From positions 124,001-188,000 of the forward strand of contig NZ_QWEG01000001.1 of assembly GCF_003515685.1 (NCBI RefSeq): a stretch of 64,000 nt of DNA, given 5' to 3'. The stretch is from Neobacillus notoginsengisoli. Lineage in GTDB: Bacteria; Bacillota; Bacilli; Bacillales; Cytobacillaceae. Positions 1-9,521 of the stretch are shown here, piece after piece. Numbering within the stretch: position 1 is the stretch's first letter; each line of letters begins with the position of its first letter. Under the pieces are notes generated by a model that did not search any database, had not been told where the DNA came from, and saw only the letters and a program-made list of their open reading frames with translations. Position numbers and translations under genes: made by a program.

Positions 1-680
<680 letters not shown>

Positions 681-699
681 TTGATTGTAGTAATAAAAT

Positions 700-1144
700 A
701 CATGAAAGCTATTGCAAAAGCAAGTGAATCATTGTAATGAAAGGTAAAAATACAGGATCCTCGAAACTGAAAACCCATTGATACGAGTATGCCAATAGGA
801 TAACTATTTTGCAATAATGTATAAGTGAGTTAATTTCATGCTTGCATTACCGATTTAAACTATTTATAATAAACGTAACAAACGATAACTTTACGGAATT
901 GTCACAATTATTACATTTGTGTGCATCGCAGCCGGAGCATCTAAAAAAGCCGGTTTATAACTATGGAGATTCAACAATCTGCAAAGCTATAAAGTTGCTT
1001 TTTTTTATTGCTTTTTTAATAGTCTGCTTATTTCTTTTACGCTGAATTGTCAGATTATTAAATTATTACATCCGGTGTAAACAATTGTATGACTAGGGTA
1101 GACAATTTCTAGTTATGAGTTTGGGGTAAAAATTAAAGTAATTT
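700..1144. other. Intergenic region between trpS leader and oppA
   Basis: AT-rich divergent spacer. It presumably holds the promoters of trpS (leftward) and opp (rightward). I see no convincing pair of -35/-10 hexamers and no credible gene. An open frame near 842-1045 lacks a ribosome site and has low-complexity composition. Confidence 0.5.
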
Positions 1145-1159
1145 AGGGGGGTAAAAATC

Positions 1160-2806
1160 GTGAAGAAAAGACTTTCGATCTTTTTTAGCATGCTTCTAGT
1201 AATGAGTATGTTCCTTGCAGCGTGCAGCGGCGGTAATAACGCCAACACTGACAAGAAAGACGGCAAAGATGGCGGGAAAAAATCGGACGTGCCACAGGAA
1301 ATGCGGGTTAATATCAACTCCGAGCCATTCTCCCTTCATCCTGGGCTGGCTAACGATTCCACTTCAGGCGGCGTTCTGCTTCAAACTTTTGAAGGCCTGA
1401 CACGTATTGACAAGGATGGCAAGCCACAGCCTGCAATGGCTGAAGATATCGAGGTTTCCGATGACTTGACACAGTATACGTTCAAGCTCCGTGACGCAAA
1501 ATGGACGAACGGCGATCCTGTTAAGGCTTCTGATTTCGTTTATGCCTGGAGATGGGCAATTGACCCGGCCAACCAATCACAGTATGCTTACCAGCTTTAC
1601 TATGTGAAGGGCGGACAGGCAATCAACGAAGGAAAAGCTAAGCCTGAAACTCTTGGCGTTGAAGCAAAAGACGACAAGACACTTGTCGTAACGCTTGAAA
1701 ACCCGACTCCATATTTCCTTGAGTTGACTGCTTTCTACACGTACTTCCCTGTAAACGAGAAAGTAGCAACAGCAAATGACAAATGGTATACAGAAGCTGG
1801 CGATGATTATGTATCCAACGGTCCTTTCAAAATGACTGAATGGGCTCACCAGGACAAAATCGTTATTGAAAAGAACGAAGACTACTGGGATGCAGGCGCT
1901 GTCAGCCTGACGAAAGTCGAAATGTACATGATCAATGATCCAAACACTGAACTATCCATGTTTGACAACGGCGAGCTTGATTGGGCTGGTTCTCCGTTCG
2001 GCACACTTCCAACAGACGCACTTAAGCAGTTGAAGGATGCCGGCAACCTGAATATCAAACCAATCGCTGGTACTTACTGGTACAAGTTCCAGACTGAAAA
2101 GCCGCCATTGAACAACAAGAACATCCGTAAGGCGCTTGCCTACGCGATTAACCGCCAGGCTGTAGTTGAGAATATTACACAGGGTGGACAAATTCCTGCG
2201 ATGGCGATCGTACCGCCTTCCATGATTTCAGAGAATGAAAAAGGTTATTTCAGCGACAATGATGTTGCAAAAGCGAAAGAATTCCTGGAAACAGGTCTGA
2301 AGGAACTTGGTTACAAAGATGTAAAAGAGCTTCCTCCAATCACTTTGTCCTACAATACTTCTGAAGCACACCAAAAGATTGCCCAGGCAATCCAGGATAT
2401 GTGGGTGAAAGAGCTTGGCGTTGAGGTAACTCTTGATAACGCTGAGTGGGCAGTTTACATCGACAAAATGCATAAGGGAGATTACATGGTTGGACGTATG
2501 GGCTGGCTTGGCGACTTCAACGACCCAATCAACTTCCTTGAAATCTACCGTGACAAACTTGGCGGTAACAACGATACTTTCTGGGAAAGCGCAGAGTATA
2601 AGCAGCTTCTGATCGATTCTCAGAAAGAAGGCGATGCGAACAAGCGTCTTGAAATGCTGAAACAAGCTGAAGCAATCTTCATGGACGATATGCCTGCAGC
2701 GCCAATTTACTTCTACACGAACGTTTGGGTTAAGAGTGACAAACTAAAGGATGTAGTTGTATCCGGTCTCGGCGATGTCCAGCTGAAGTGGGCTAAATTC
2801 GAGTAA
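1160..2806 (+). CDS. oppA: Oligopeptide ABC transporter, substrate-binding lipoprotein
   Basis: Extracellular peptide-binding lipoprotein (SBP family 5) that delivers oligopeptides to the OppBCDF permease; in Bacillus this system also imports signalling peptides. The 548-residue product starts at a GTG at 1160 with a strong AGGGGGG site at 1145-1151. The N-terminus is a lipoprotein signal with lipobox LAAC, so Cys22 would be lipidated. A low-complexity Gly/Lys/Asp linker follows, then the family-5 binding fold, for example WTNGDPVKASDFVYAW and YAYQLYYVKGG. Length is normal for OppA. It is first in the operon. Two hairpins between oppA and oppB suggest more oppA message than permease message. 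Confidence 0.95.
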   Translation: MKKRLSIFFSMLLVMSMFLAACSGGNNANTDKKDGKDGGKKSDVPQEMRVNINSEPFSLHPGLANDSTSGGVLLQTFEGLTRIDKDGKPQPAMAEDIEVSDDLTQYTFKLRDAKWTNGDPVKASDFVYAWRWAIDPANQSQYAYQLYYVKGGQAINEGKAKPETLGVEAKDDKTLVVTLENPTPYFLELTAFYTYFPVNEKVATANDKWYTEAGDDYVSNGPFKMTEWAHQDKIVIEKNEDYWDAGAVSLTKVEMYMINDPNTELSMFDNGELDWAGSPFGTLPTDALKQLKDAGNLNIKPIAGTYWYKFQTEKPPLNNKNIRKALAYAINRQAVVENITQGGQIPAMAIVPPSMISENEKGYFSDNDVAKAKEFLETGLKELGYKDVKELPPITLSYNTSEAHQKIAQAIQDMWVKELGVEVTLDNAEWAVYIDKMHKGDYMVGRMGWLGDFNDPINFLEIYRDKLGGNNDTFWESAEYKQLLIDSQKEGDANKRLEMLKQAEAIFMDDMPAAPIYFYTNVWVKSDKLKDVVVSGLGDVQLKWAKFE

Positions 2807-2838
2807 AAACAGAATAAAAAGCATAATATTTTGAGGCA

Positions 2839-2875
2839 GGTATATGGGGTCGTTCCCATATACCTTCCTTTCTGA
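2839..2875 (+). terminator. Hairpin after oppA (partial terminator or mRNA stabiliser)
   Basis: Perfect 10-bp stem GGTATATGGG (2839-2848) with CCCATATACC (2855-2864), a 6-nt loop, then a pyrimidine-rich tail (TTCCTTTCT). The weak T-run fits partial read-through into oppB. Confidence 0.7.
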
Positions 2876-2920
2876 ATTCGGGTATATTTGAAAAATATTC
2901 TGAAGTATAGAAAAATTTTA

Positions 2921-2963
2921 GGCATTCTTTCAAAGACTTGGCGATTGAATGCCAAGTTTTTCT
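2921..2963 (+). terminator. Second oppA-oppB hairpin with an alternative pairing
   Basis: CTTGGC (2937-2942) pairs with GCCAAG (2951-2956) and is followed by TTTTTCT, a classic small terminator. GGCATTC (2921-2927) can instead pair with GAATGCC (2947-2953), which would break the terminator stem. The two pairings are mutually exclusive. Confidence 0.6.
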
Positions 2964-3073
2964 AACTTTCAGAGTTTTTAGAAAATACATACCAATTCTG
3001 TGTGAGGCGACTAAATAACTGGCGACAGTCGGATTTTAGAGAAGCCTATGAGCAAACAATGGAGGTGGGCACT

Positions 3074-4009
3074 ATGGTTAGATACATCATTCGAAGGTTA
3101 CTATTTATGCTGCTTTCTCTTTTCCTTATCATTACGGCGACGTTCTTCCTGATGAGACTTGCGCCTGGAAACCCGTTTACATCTGAAAAGCAATTGCCCG
3201 CAGAGATAGAGAAAGCATTGAACGAACACTACGGATTGGATCAGCCTTGGTACATCCAATACGGAGAATATTTAGGAAGAATCGCGCAATGGGATTTTGG
3301 TCCATCATTTAAATACAAAGCGCGCACAGTCAATGATTTAATTGAAACAGGCTTTCCTGTTTCCCTCGCCCTGGGCCTTGAAGCAATTTTTATTTCTGTT
3401 TCTTTAGGAGTACTTTTGGGGATTATTGCCGCCTTGAGGCATAATAAATGGCAGGATTACGGGGCCATGATTTTTGCGGTAATGGGGATTTCGGTCCCGT
3501 CATTCATTATGGCTTCAGTACTACAATATATTTTTGCAATTAAACTGCAAATCCTTCCGGTTGCGAGATGGGATTCGTTTACACATACGATTTTGCCTGC
3601 GTTAGCACTTGCTTCCACTCCAATGGCTTTTATTGCGCGATTAACTCGGTCAAGTATGCTTGAGGTCATGGCGAATGATTACATCCGGACAGCGAAAGCG
3701 AAAGGCCTGAGCGAGAGAGTTATCACGGTCAAGCATGCAATCCGGAATGCCTTGCTGCCTGTCGTTACGTATCTTGGACCGCTCTCAGCGAGCGTTATTA
3801 CAGGAAGTTTTGTTATTGAAAAAATCTTTGGTATTCCCGGACTAGGGAATCACTTTGTAACATCGATCACCAACCGCGATTATACAGTTATCATGGGTGT
3901 TACCGTATTCTTCAGTATCATCCTGCTGATGGCTATTCTCCTAGTCGACATCGCGTATGGCTTAATAGATCCGCGAATTAAACTGGCTGGCGGAAAGAAA
4001 GGAGAATAA
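3074..4009 (+). CDS. oppB: Oligopeptide ABC transporter permease OppB
   Basis: Inner-membrane permease subunit of the Opp importer (BPD_transp_1 family), 311 residues. I use the ATG at 3074 ([13 protein letters not shown]) because GGAGGTG lies 7-13 bases upstream; the frame is open upstream without a site. A first transmembrane helix is followed by the APGNPF region typical of OppB/DppB. The EAA loop that docks on the ATPases is visible around [20 protein letters not shown], and about six membrane segments can be counted. Its stop is 3 bases before oppC, so the two are co-translated. Confidence 0.95.
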   Translation: MVRYIIRRLLFMLLSLFLIITATFFLMRLAPGNPFTSEKQLPAEIEKALNEHYGLDQPWYIQYGEYLGRIAQWDFGPSFKYKARTVNDLIETGFPVSLALGLEAIFISVSLGVLLGIIAALRHNKWQDYGAMIFAVMGISVPSFIMASVLQYIFAIKLQILPVARWDSFTHTILPALALASTPMAFIARLTRSSMLEVMANDYIRTAKAKGLSERVITVKHAIRNALLPVVTYLGPLSASVITGSFVIEKIFGIPGLGNHFVTSITNRDYTVIMGVTVFFSIILLMAILLVDIAYGLIDPRIKLAGGKKGE

Positions 4010-4012
4010 ACA

Positions 4013-4927
4013 ATGCAGATACCTAAAGAGAAATTCCAGATTGTTGGTTCTAGAGCTTCAGAAGCTGAACAAATCTCAAAGCCTAGCCTTTCATTCTGGA
4101 AAGATGTTGTCATTCGCTTCCGAAAAAACAAGCTTGCCATGTTCGGGATTGTTCTCCTGATTCTTTTGATTTTTATGGCAATCTTTGGACCATATATGAC
4201 TGAGCATGATTATCGGACAAATAATCTTATGAATACAAACAAAGCACCGAGCAGTGAGCACTGGTTCGGAACAGATGACCTCGGCCGGGATGTATTTGCC
4301 CGTACGTGGGAGGGTGCCCGTATTTCCTTGTTCATTGGGGTTGCGGCTGCTCTTGTTGACTTTTTTATTGGGGTTTTCTATGGTGGTCTCGCTGGTTATA
4401 AAGGCGGACGCACAGATGATTTGATGATGCGGATAGCGGATATCCTGTGGGGAGTTCCTTATTTGCTTCTTGTAATCTTATTGATGGTTGTTTTAGGACA
4501 AGGTGTGGGGACAATGATTCTGGCCATGACCATAACGGGCTGGATCAACATGTCACGAATAGTCCGTGGACAAGTACTTTCTCTAAAGAACCAGGAGTTT
4601 GTTCTGGCTTCAAGGACATTGGGAGCAGATTTGCCGCGCATTATGAGCAAGCACCTGATTCCTAATACAATGGGGCCGATTTTGGTCACGATGACCCTGT
4701 CGATTCCATCCGCAATTTTTACGGAATCCTTCCTTAGTTATTTGGGGCTTGGATTGACACCTCCGCTTGCAAGTTGGGGGACAATGGCATCCGATGGGCT
4801 TCCGGCGCTGAAATATTATCCATGGCGGTTATTTTTCCCGGCTACGTTCATCTGTTTGACCATTTTCGCATTCAACGTAATCGGTGATGGATTGCGTGAC
4901 GCATTAGATCCAAGACTTCGGAAATAA
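4013..4927 (+). CDS. oppC: Oligopeptide ABC transporter permease OppC
   Basis: Second permease subunit of the Opp importer, 304 residues. A cytoplasmic N-terminal segment precedes the first helix (FGIVLLILLIFMAIFGPYM). HWFGTDDLGRDVFAR is the signature of OppC/DppC proteins. The EAA-like ATPase-docking loop is near EFVLASRTLGADLPRIMSKH. Start ATG at 4013 follows AAAGGAGAATAAAC. It lies 3 bases after oppB and 13 bases before oppD. Confidence 0.95.
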   Translation: MQIPKEKFQIVGSRASEAEQISKPSLSFWKDVVIRFRKNKLAMFGIVLLILLIFMAIFGPYMTEHDYRTNNLMNTNKAPSSEHWFGTDDLGRDVFARTWEGARISLFIGVAAALVDFFIGVFYGGLAGYKGGRTDDLMMRIADILWGVPYLLLVILLMVVLGQGVGTMILAMTITGWINMSRIVRGQVLSLKNQEFVLASRTLGADLPRIMSKHLIPNTMGPILVTMTLSIPSAIFTESFLSYLGLGLTPPLASWGTMASDGLPALKYYPWRLFFPATFICLTIFAFNVIGDGLRDALDPRLRK

Positions 4928-4940
4928 GGGGGAATGAGAA

Positions 4941-6008
4941 ATGACAAAATTACTTGAAGTAAAAAACCTGGAAGTCTCATTCCAGACCTATGGCGGTGAA
5001 GTAAGGGCAGTCCGCGGGGTCAGTTTTGACCTAAATAAAGGTGAGACTCTAGCAATCGTAGGTGAATCAGGTTCAGGGAAAAGTGTAACGGCCCAGACGA
5101 TTATGAAGCTGATTCCAATGCCTCCTGGCAAAATTAAGGGCGGGCAGGTTATCTTTAACGGCGAAGACATCGTACCTAAAAAAGAGCGCCAAATGGAAAA
5201 AATACGCGGAAAAGAAATCAGCATGATTTTCCAGGACCCGATGACTTCCCTAAACCCAACGATGAAGATTGGGCGCCAAATCATGGAAGGTCTTATTAAA
5301 CACCAGAACATGAGCACGGCGGCTGCAAAAGAACGGGCAGTAGAAATGCTCCGTCTTGTTGGAATTCCGATGCCTGAGAGACGTGTCAACCAGTATCCAC
5401 ACGAATTCTCCGGCGGTATGAGGCAGCGTGCGATGATTGCCATTGCACTTGCGGCAAATCCTCAGCTTTTGATTGCCGACGAGCCGACAACAGCGCTTGA
5501 CGTAACGATTCAGGCACAGATTCTTGATCTGATGAAGGATCTCCAAAGCAAAATGGACACATCGATTATTTTTATTACGCACGATTTAGGTGTTGTAGCA
5601 AACGTAGCTGACAGGGTCGTTGTCATGTACGCTGGTCAAATTGTGGAAATGGGAACGGTAGATGAAATTTTCTATGACCCGCGCCATCCATATACGTGGG
5701 GATTGCTGGCTTCTATGCCAAGCCTGGACAGTGATGATAAATCCGATTTGGCAGCTATTCCGGGAACACCGCCAGATTTGACCAATCCTCCACAGGGAGA
5801 TGCCTTTGCGGCAAGGAATCCGTATGCAATGGCGATTGATTTTGAGGAAGAACCACCGCTTTTCCAGATTTCGGAGACTCATTTTGCCAGAACATGGCTT
5901 CTCCATCCGGATGCGCCGAAGGTTGAGCCGCCTGAAGCAGTAAAGAAGCGTATGAGGAAACTTGCCTCTGCATTCGATGAGCCAAAGCTCGTCAAGGAGG
6001 GGATATAA
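4941..6008 (+). CDS. oppD: Oligopeptide ABC transporter ATPase OppD
   Basis: Cytoplasmic ATPase subunit that powers peptide import, 355 residues. Walker A GESGSGKS is at residues 41-48, the ABC signature is FSGGMRQR, Walker B runs into the glutamate in LLIADEPTTALD, and the switch histidine is in FITHDLGVV. The C-terminal oligopeptide/dipeptide transporter extension is present (YAGQIVEMGTVDEIFYDPRHPYT onward). This family often carries an Fe-S cluster there; I see only scattered candidate residues and do not claim one. Ribosome site GGGGGAATGAGAA precedes the ATG. It abuts oppF directly. Confidence 0.95.
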   Translation: MTKLLEVKNLEVSFQTYGGEVRAVRGVSFDLNKGETLAIVGESGSGKSVTAQTIMKLIPMPPGKIKGGQVIFNGEDIVPKKERQMEKIRGKEISMIFQDPMTSLNPTMKIGRQIMEGLIKHQNMSTAAAKERAVEMLRLVGIPMPERRVNQYPHEFSGGMRQRAMIAIALAANPQLLIADEPTTALDVTIQAQILDLMKDLQSKMDTSIIFITHDLGVVANVADRVVVMYAGQIVEMGTVDEIFYDPRHPYTWGLLASMPSLDSDDKSDLAAIPGTPPDLTNPPQGDAFAARNPYAMAIDFEEEPPLFQISETHFARTWLLHPDAPKVEPPEAVKKRMRKLASAFDEPKLVKEGI

Positions 6009-6941
6009 ATGGCTGAAAAACTGGTAGAGATTAAAAACCTGAAACAGCACTTCAATGTCGGCCGTCCCAATATGGTCAAAGCTGTTGACGGGATAACTTT
6101 CGATATTTATAAAGGTGAAACACTTGGGCTTGTTGGAGAATCCGGCTGCGGAAAGTCGACGACAGGCCGTACGATTATCCGTCTCTATGATGCAACGGAT
6201 GGACAAGTTTTATTTAATGGTGTAGATGTCCACGGCCATAAATCAGCAAAGAAGCTGAAAGAATTCAATCGGAAAATGCAAATGATTTTCCAAGACCCGT
6301 ATGCTTCACTGAATCCGCGTATGACCGTTGCAGACATCATCGCGGAGGGCATTGATATACACGGACTCGCCAAAAACAGAAAGCAGCGGATGGAGCGTGT
6401 ATATGATCTGCTGGAAACAGTAGGTCTTAATAAAGAGCACGCCAACCGTTATCCTCATGAGTTTTCCGGCGGGCAGAGGCAGCGGATCGGGATTGCCCGC
6501 GCTCTTGCGGTAGAGCCTGATTTTATCATTGCGGACGAACCAATTTCCGCGCTGGATGTTTCCATTCAGGCCCAGGTTGTCAACCTGATGAAGAAGCTTC
6601 AGAGGGAAAAAGGACTAACATACTTATTCATCGCCCATGACTTGTCGATGGTAAAATATATTAGCGACAGAATCGGTGTCATGTATTATGGGAAGCTGGT
6701 TGAGCTTGCACCAGCAGAAGAGCTTTACAAGAACCCGCTTCACCCTTATACCCAGTCCCTTCTATCTGCGATTCCACTGCCTGACCCGGACAGCGAACGG
6801 ACGCGTAAAAGGAAAGCCTATGATCCGAATACCCATAACTATGGTGAAAATGAAGAAGTTGAAATGCGGGAAATTTCCCCTGGACACTTCGTGTATTGTT
6901 CGCTAAAAGAATTTGAACAATACAAAGCACAGTACAAATAA
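6009..6941 (+). CDS. oppF: Oligopeptide ABC transporter ATPase OppF
   Basis: Second ATPase of the Opp importer, 310 residues, working as a heterodimer with OppD. Walker A GESGCGKS is at residues 43-50, the signature FSGGQRQRIGIARALA, Walker B FIIADEPISALD and switch histidine FIAHDLSMV. The ATG is the base after the oppD stop, with AAGGAGG just upstream (5994-6000), so translation is coupled. It is the last gene of the operon and is closed by a strong terminator. Confidence 0.95.
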   Translation: MAEKLVEIKNLKQHFNVGRPNMVKAVDGITFDIYKGETLGLVGESGCGKSTTGRTIIRLYDATDGQVLFNGVDVHGHKSAKKLKEFNRKMQMIFQDPYASLNPRMTVADIIAEGIDIHGLAKNRKQRMERVYDLLETVGLNKEHANRYPHEFSGGQRQRIGIARALAVEPDFIIADEPISALDVSIQAQVVNLMKKLQREKGLTYLFIAHDLSMVKYISDRIGVMYYGKLVELAPAEELYKNPLHPYTQSLLSAIPLPDPDSERTRKRKAYDPNTHNYGENEEVEMREISPGHFVYCSLKEFEQYKAQYK

Positions 6942-6970
6942 AAACTGCGGACGAATAAACCGCAAAACCC

Positions 6971-7004
6971 AAAACGGCCCTTGGATTTACAAGGGCCGTT
7001 TTTG
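6971..7004 (+). terminator. Terminator of the opp operon
   Basis: AAAACGGCCCTTG pairs with CAAGGGCCGTTTT around a 6-nt loop, ending in a T-run. Strong, GC-rich, directly after oppF. Confidence 0.9.
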
Positions 7005-7096
7005 TGGGTTGGGAAAAAGATTTGTCTTAAAATATAAGGTTAATTTTAACTATGTAGGTAGAAGCGGAGGGCCGGAGTGGAAATCAACAACTCTGC

Positions 7097-7134
7097 AAAA
7101 ATAAAAGCTGCGGTTCCTTTTGGAAACACGCAGC
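7097..7134 (-). terminator. Terminator of the small gene at 7147-7329
   Basis: On the minus strand GCTGCG...GGAA TTCC..CGCAGC forms a hairpin (7108-7134) followed by TTTTATTTTTG. It lies just downstream of the small leftward gene. Confidence 0.7.
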
Positions 7135-7146
7135 CACTCTAGACAT

Positions 7147-7329
7147 TTATTTCTTTCCGCCGATTTCCTTCCAGCCGGAAACAAACTTCGAAGCTTGATC
7201 AGTAAATTGGGTTCTGTTTTTTCGGCCGAAAACATTCTCACCAATCCCGTTTGTGATGACACCCATTAAAGCCGTAATACCTACAACTAATATCGTAACT
7301 ATAGCCAAATCCATCAAATACTCACCCAT
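7147..7329 (-). CDS. Small single-pass membrane protein, unknown function
   Basis: I do not recognise the family. From the ATG at 7329 the product is about 60 residues: a short polar N-terminus, one hydrophobic helix (MDLAIVTILVVGITALMGVI) and a basic, polar tail ending in EIGGKK. A weak TAAGG site is 6 bases before the ATG; an in-frame TTG at 7368 is a less likely start. The gene is isolated between the opp terminator and spx and has its own terminator downstream, which supports it being a transcribed unit. Confidence 0.5.
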   Translation of the reverse strand: MGEYLMDLAIVTILVVGITALMGVITNGIGENVFGRKNRTQFTDQASKFVSGWKEIGGKK

Positions 7330-7379
7330 TATCGCCTTACCGCCCCTTTCTCCTAAAACGCTAATCAACCTCTCTATAA

Positions 7380-7889
7380 CTCTATTCTAAAAGAAAACGA
7401 ACAATATGGAAAGGAAAAGAATCACAAATAAACAAAACTTGAAAACGCTAACAAAATACGAAGGCTTTTTTTCAATAAAAAAATTTAATTGAGAAAAACA
7501 TAAAAATTCCACGAATAAAGGTTTAAGGTGACAGAGAGCGGGTATAAACTTATATGTTTTAAATTTTGCCACTATACGTACATAAATACCCAGCCAAAGG
7601 CGAACTATATAGTAAATATAGAGGTGATTTGCTGAAAAATAAAAAAGTTTTGATAGAATGAAACTTTTTCTTCCTTGTTTCGTCTTATAAGTGGACTGGC
7701 AAAAATGAAGCCGTGTGAGTTGGGAAAATTATTATTTTCAAAAAGCAATACCTATTTGCGTCATTTTGTAGTATAATAGATAATAGATATTACTTATTTA
7801 AAGTTATTTTAATTAACCATCATTTCCATAGTATTCTCATTAAAAATCCCTATAGATGGCCTTATTTTTAGAAGGAGTGTGATTAACTT
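7380..7889. other. AT-rich region upstream of spx
   Basis: About 500 bases without a credible gene. A TATAAT at 7772-7777 could be the -10 of an spx promoter, but no good -35 is placed 16-18 bases before it. In B. subtilis spx has several promoters, so this region is the place to look for them. Confidence 0.4.
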
Positions 7890-8285
7890 ATGGTAACGCT
7901 ATACACTTCACCAAGTTGCACATCATGCAGAAAAGCAAAATCATGGTTGGAAGAACATGAAATTCCATACACGGAGCGCAATATTTTTTCTGAGCCTCTA
8001 TCCATTGAGGAAATCAAGGAAATCTTGAGGATGACAGAGGATGGTACAGATGAGATTATATCCACACGTTCTAAGACATTCCAAAAACTGGATGTCAATT
8101 TGGAAGCGATGCCTCTACAGAACTTGTTCGAACTGATCAAGGACAACCCGGGGCTTTTGCGCCGTCCAATTATTCTGGATGAAAAAAGGCTTCAAGTTGG
8201 TTATAACGAAGATGAAATTCGCCGCTTCCTGCCAAGGAAGGTCAGGACTTTCCAACTTCGCGAAGCCCAGCGCCTTGTCAATTAA
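7890..8285 (+). CDS. spx: Transcriptional regulator Spx
   Basis: Global regulator of the thiol/disulfide stress response. It binds the RNA polymerase alpha C-terminal domain rather than DNA and is degraded by ClpXP with the SpxH adaptor. The 131-residue product has the family length (ArsC/thioredoxin-like fold). The redox switch CxxC is Cys10-Cys13 (SCTSC), and the segment [20 protein letters not shown] is near-identical to my memory of B. subtilis Spx. The GAAGGAG site at 7871-7877 sets the ATG. SpxH is also encoded here, at 14971-15837. Confidence 0.97.
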   Translation: MVTLYTSPSCTSCRKAKSWLEEHEIPYTERNIFSEPLSIEEIKEILRMTEDGTDEIISTRSKTFQKLDVNLEAMPLQNLFELIKDNPGLLRRPIILDEKRLQVGYNEDEIRRFLPRKVRTFQLREAQRLVN

Positions 8286-8291
8286 TATTCA

Positions 8292-8325
8292 ACCGGGCCT
8301 CCGCACATAGTGGGGGTCTTTTTCC
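8292..8325 (+). terminator. Terminator after spx
   Basis: An imperfect GC-rich hairpin (GGGCCTCCGCA with TGGGGGTC) is followed by TTTTTCC, 10 bases after the spx stop. Confidence 0.65.
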
Positions 8326-8329
8326 TCTT

Positions 8330-8666
8330 TCTTTATTCATCCATAAATACTTCCAACAAATTTCCCATATTTAGAATATTGTTATTTGGACAAGCTTTTG
8401 GTACACTATAAAGAAACCCTGAAAAGCGTCCAGCTTTCATTTTACTATTAATGTGTCAGTGCCGGCCTTCATGCAGGGGCGGGCATTCGCTCATTTTTTC
8501 GGAATTGGCATCTTTTATTTCCCTATTTTCTTTATTTATCATAAAATAAAGGTACAAGGCGAAAGCCGGAATAAACGGTTAAGTTCAGGGTAATAGATAA
8601 ATAAATCATCATCTGCATGGGGGTAATCAGTCCCTTCACTCTTGCTGCCGGAAGGGAGAGTTAAAA
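8330..8666 (+). promoter_or_regulatory. Upstream region of mecA with a candidate promoter
   Basis: A possible sigma-A promoter is TTGGAC (8386-8391) and TATAAA (8407-8412), but the 15-bp spacer is short. The roughly 250-nt leader has an imperfect GC-rich inverted repeat near 8458-8493. No gene is visible. Confidence 0.35.
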
Positions 8667-9326
8667 ATGGAGATTGAACGGATTAATGAAAATACTGTCA
8701 AGTTTTACATCTCTTATATAGATATAGAAGAAAGAGGCTTCGACCGTGAAGAAATCTGGTATAACCGAGAGCGGAGCGAGGAACTCTTCTGGGAAATGAT
8801 GGACGAAATCCACCAAGAGGAAGAGTTTGTTGTAGAAGGCCCATTATGGATTCAAGTACAGGCGCTGGATAAAGGGCTTGAAGTCCTCGTCACAAAAGCC
8901 CAGTTGTCCAAAGATGGACAAAAGTTCGAATTGCCGGTTCCAAATGACAAGCTGAAGGATGAGCCTGTCGATGAACATATTGAGGAAATGCTGGATCATC
9001 ATTTTACACCTGGGAATGAGGATCATTCGGAGGACAATGAAATACTGGACTTCCTTTTATCTTTCCGCGACTTCGAAGACCTCATTCAGCTCTCAAAACG
9101 CGGTGGGCTCGACGAAATAACAACCAGGCTGTTCCACTATGAAAACAGATACTATCTTTATGTTGAGTTTCCGGAAGAACAGTTTGAAGAAGAAAAAATT
9201 GATGATTTATTAAGCGTCCTTCTTGAATACGGGGAAGAGAGTCAATTGACAATCCACCGTCTTGAAGAATACGGTAAGGAGATCATCGCCAACGACGTTT
9301 TCTCGGAAATTTGCAAACACTTTTAA
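8667..9326 (+). CDS. mecA: Adaptor protein MecA (ClpC/ClpP)
   Basis: Adaptor that targets ComK and other substrates to the ClpC-ClpP protease and helps assemble ClpC, so it restrains competence. The 219-residue product has the family layout: N-terminal substrate-binding domain (MEIERINENTVKFYISYIDI), a charged linker around residues 85-130, and a C-terminal ClpC-binding domain (ILDFLLSFRDFEDLIQLS to the end). GGGAGAG at 8654-8660 fixes the ATG. The competence gene coiA lies 1.8 kb downstream. Confidence 0.97.
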   Translation: MEIERINENTVKFYISYIDIEERGFDREEIWYNRERSEELFWEMMDEIHQEEEFVVEGPLWIQVQALDKGLEVLVTKAQLSKDGQKFELPVPNDKLKDEPVDEHIEEMLDHHFTPGNEDHSEDNEILDFLLSFRDFEDLIQLSKRGGLDEITTRLFHYENRYYLYVEFPEEQFEEEKIDDLLSVLLEYGEESQLTIHRLEEYGKEIIANDVFSEICKHF

Positions 9327-9329
9327 TCA

Positions 9330-9376
9330 AGAGCCGATTTCGAGGCGATATGCGCCTAAAGAAATCGGCTTTTTTG
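9330..9376 (+). terminator. Terminator after mecA
   Basis: AGCCGATTTC (9332-9341) pairs with GAAATCGGCT (9361-9370), with a small inner GGCG/CGCC hairpin, then TTTTTTG. Confidence 0.9.
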
Positions 9377-9521
9377 TTGTAAAAATACAATAGGAGAATA
9401 ATGAGCATCTTTCCTTTTTCTATGAAATGACAGGCCATTATGGCATGATGGAGGGAGCAGCAACAACTTTACGGAACTTATTTCATCTTGGTTCGTATTG
9501 TAGAATAACGGCGGTGATAAA

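Noticed and set aside
842-1045. Possible 67-codon gene upstream of oppA
   Set aside because: TTG start without a ribosome site, low-complexity AT-rich composition, and it sits in the expected promoter region.
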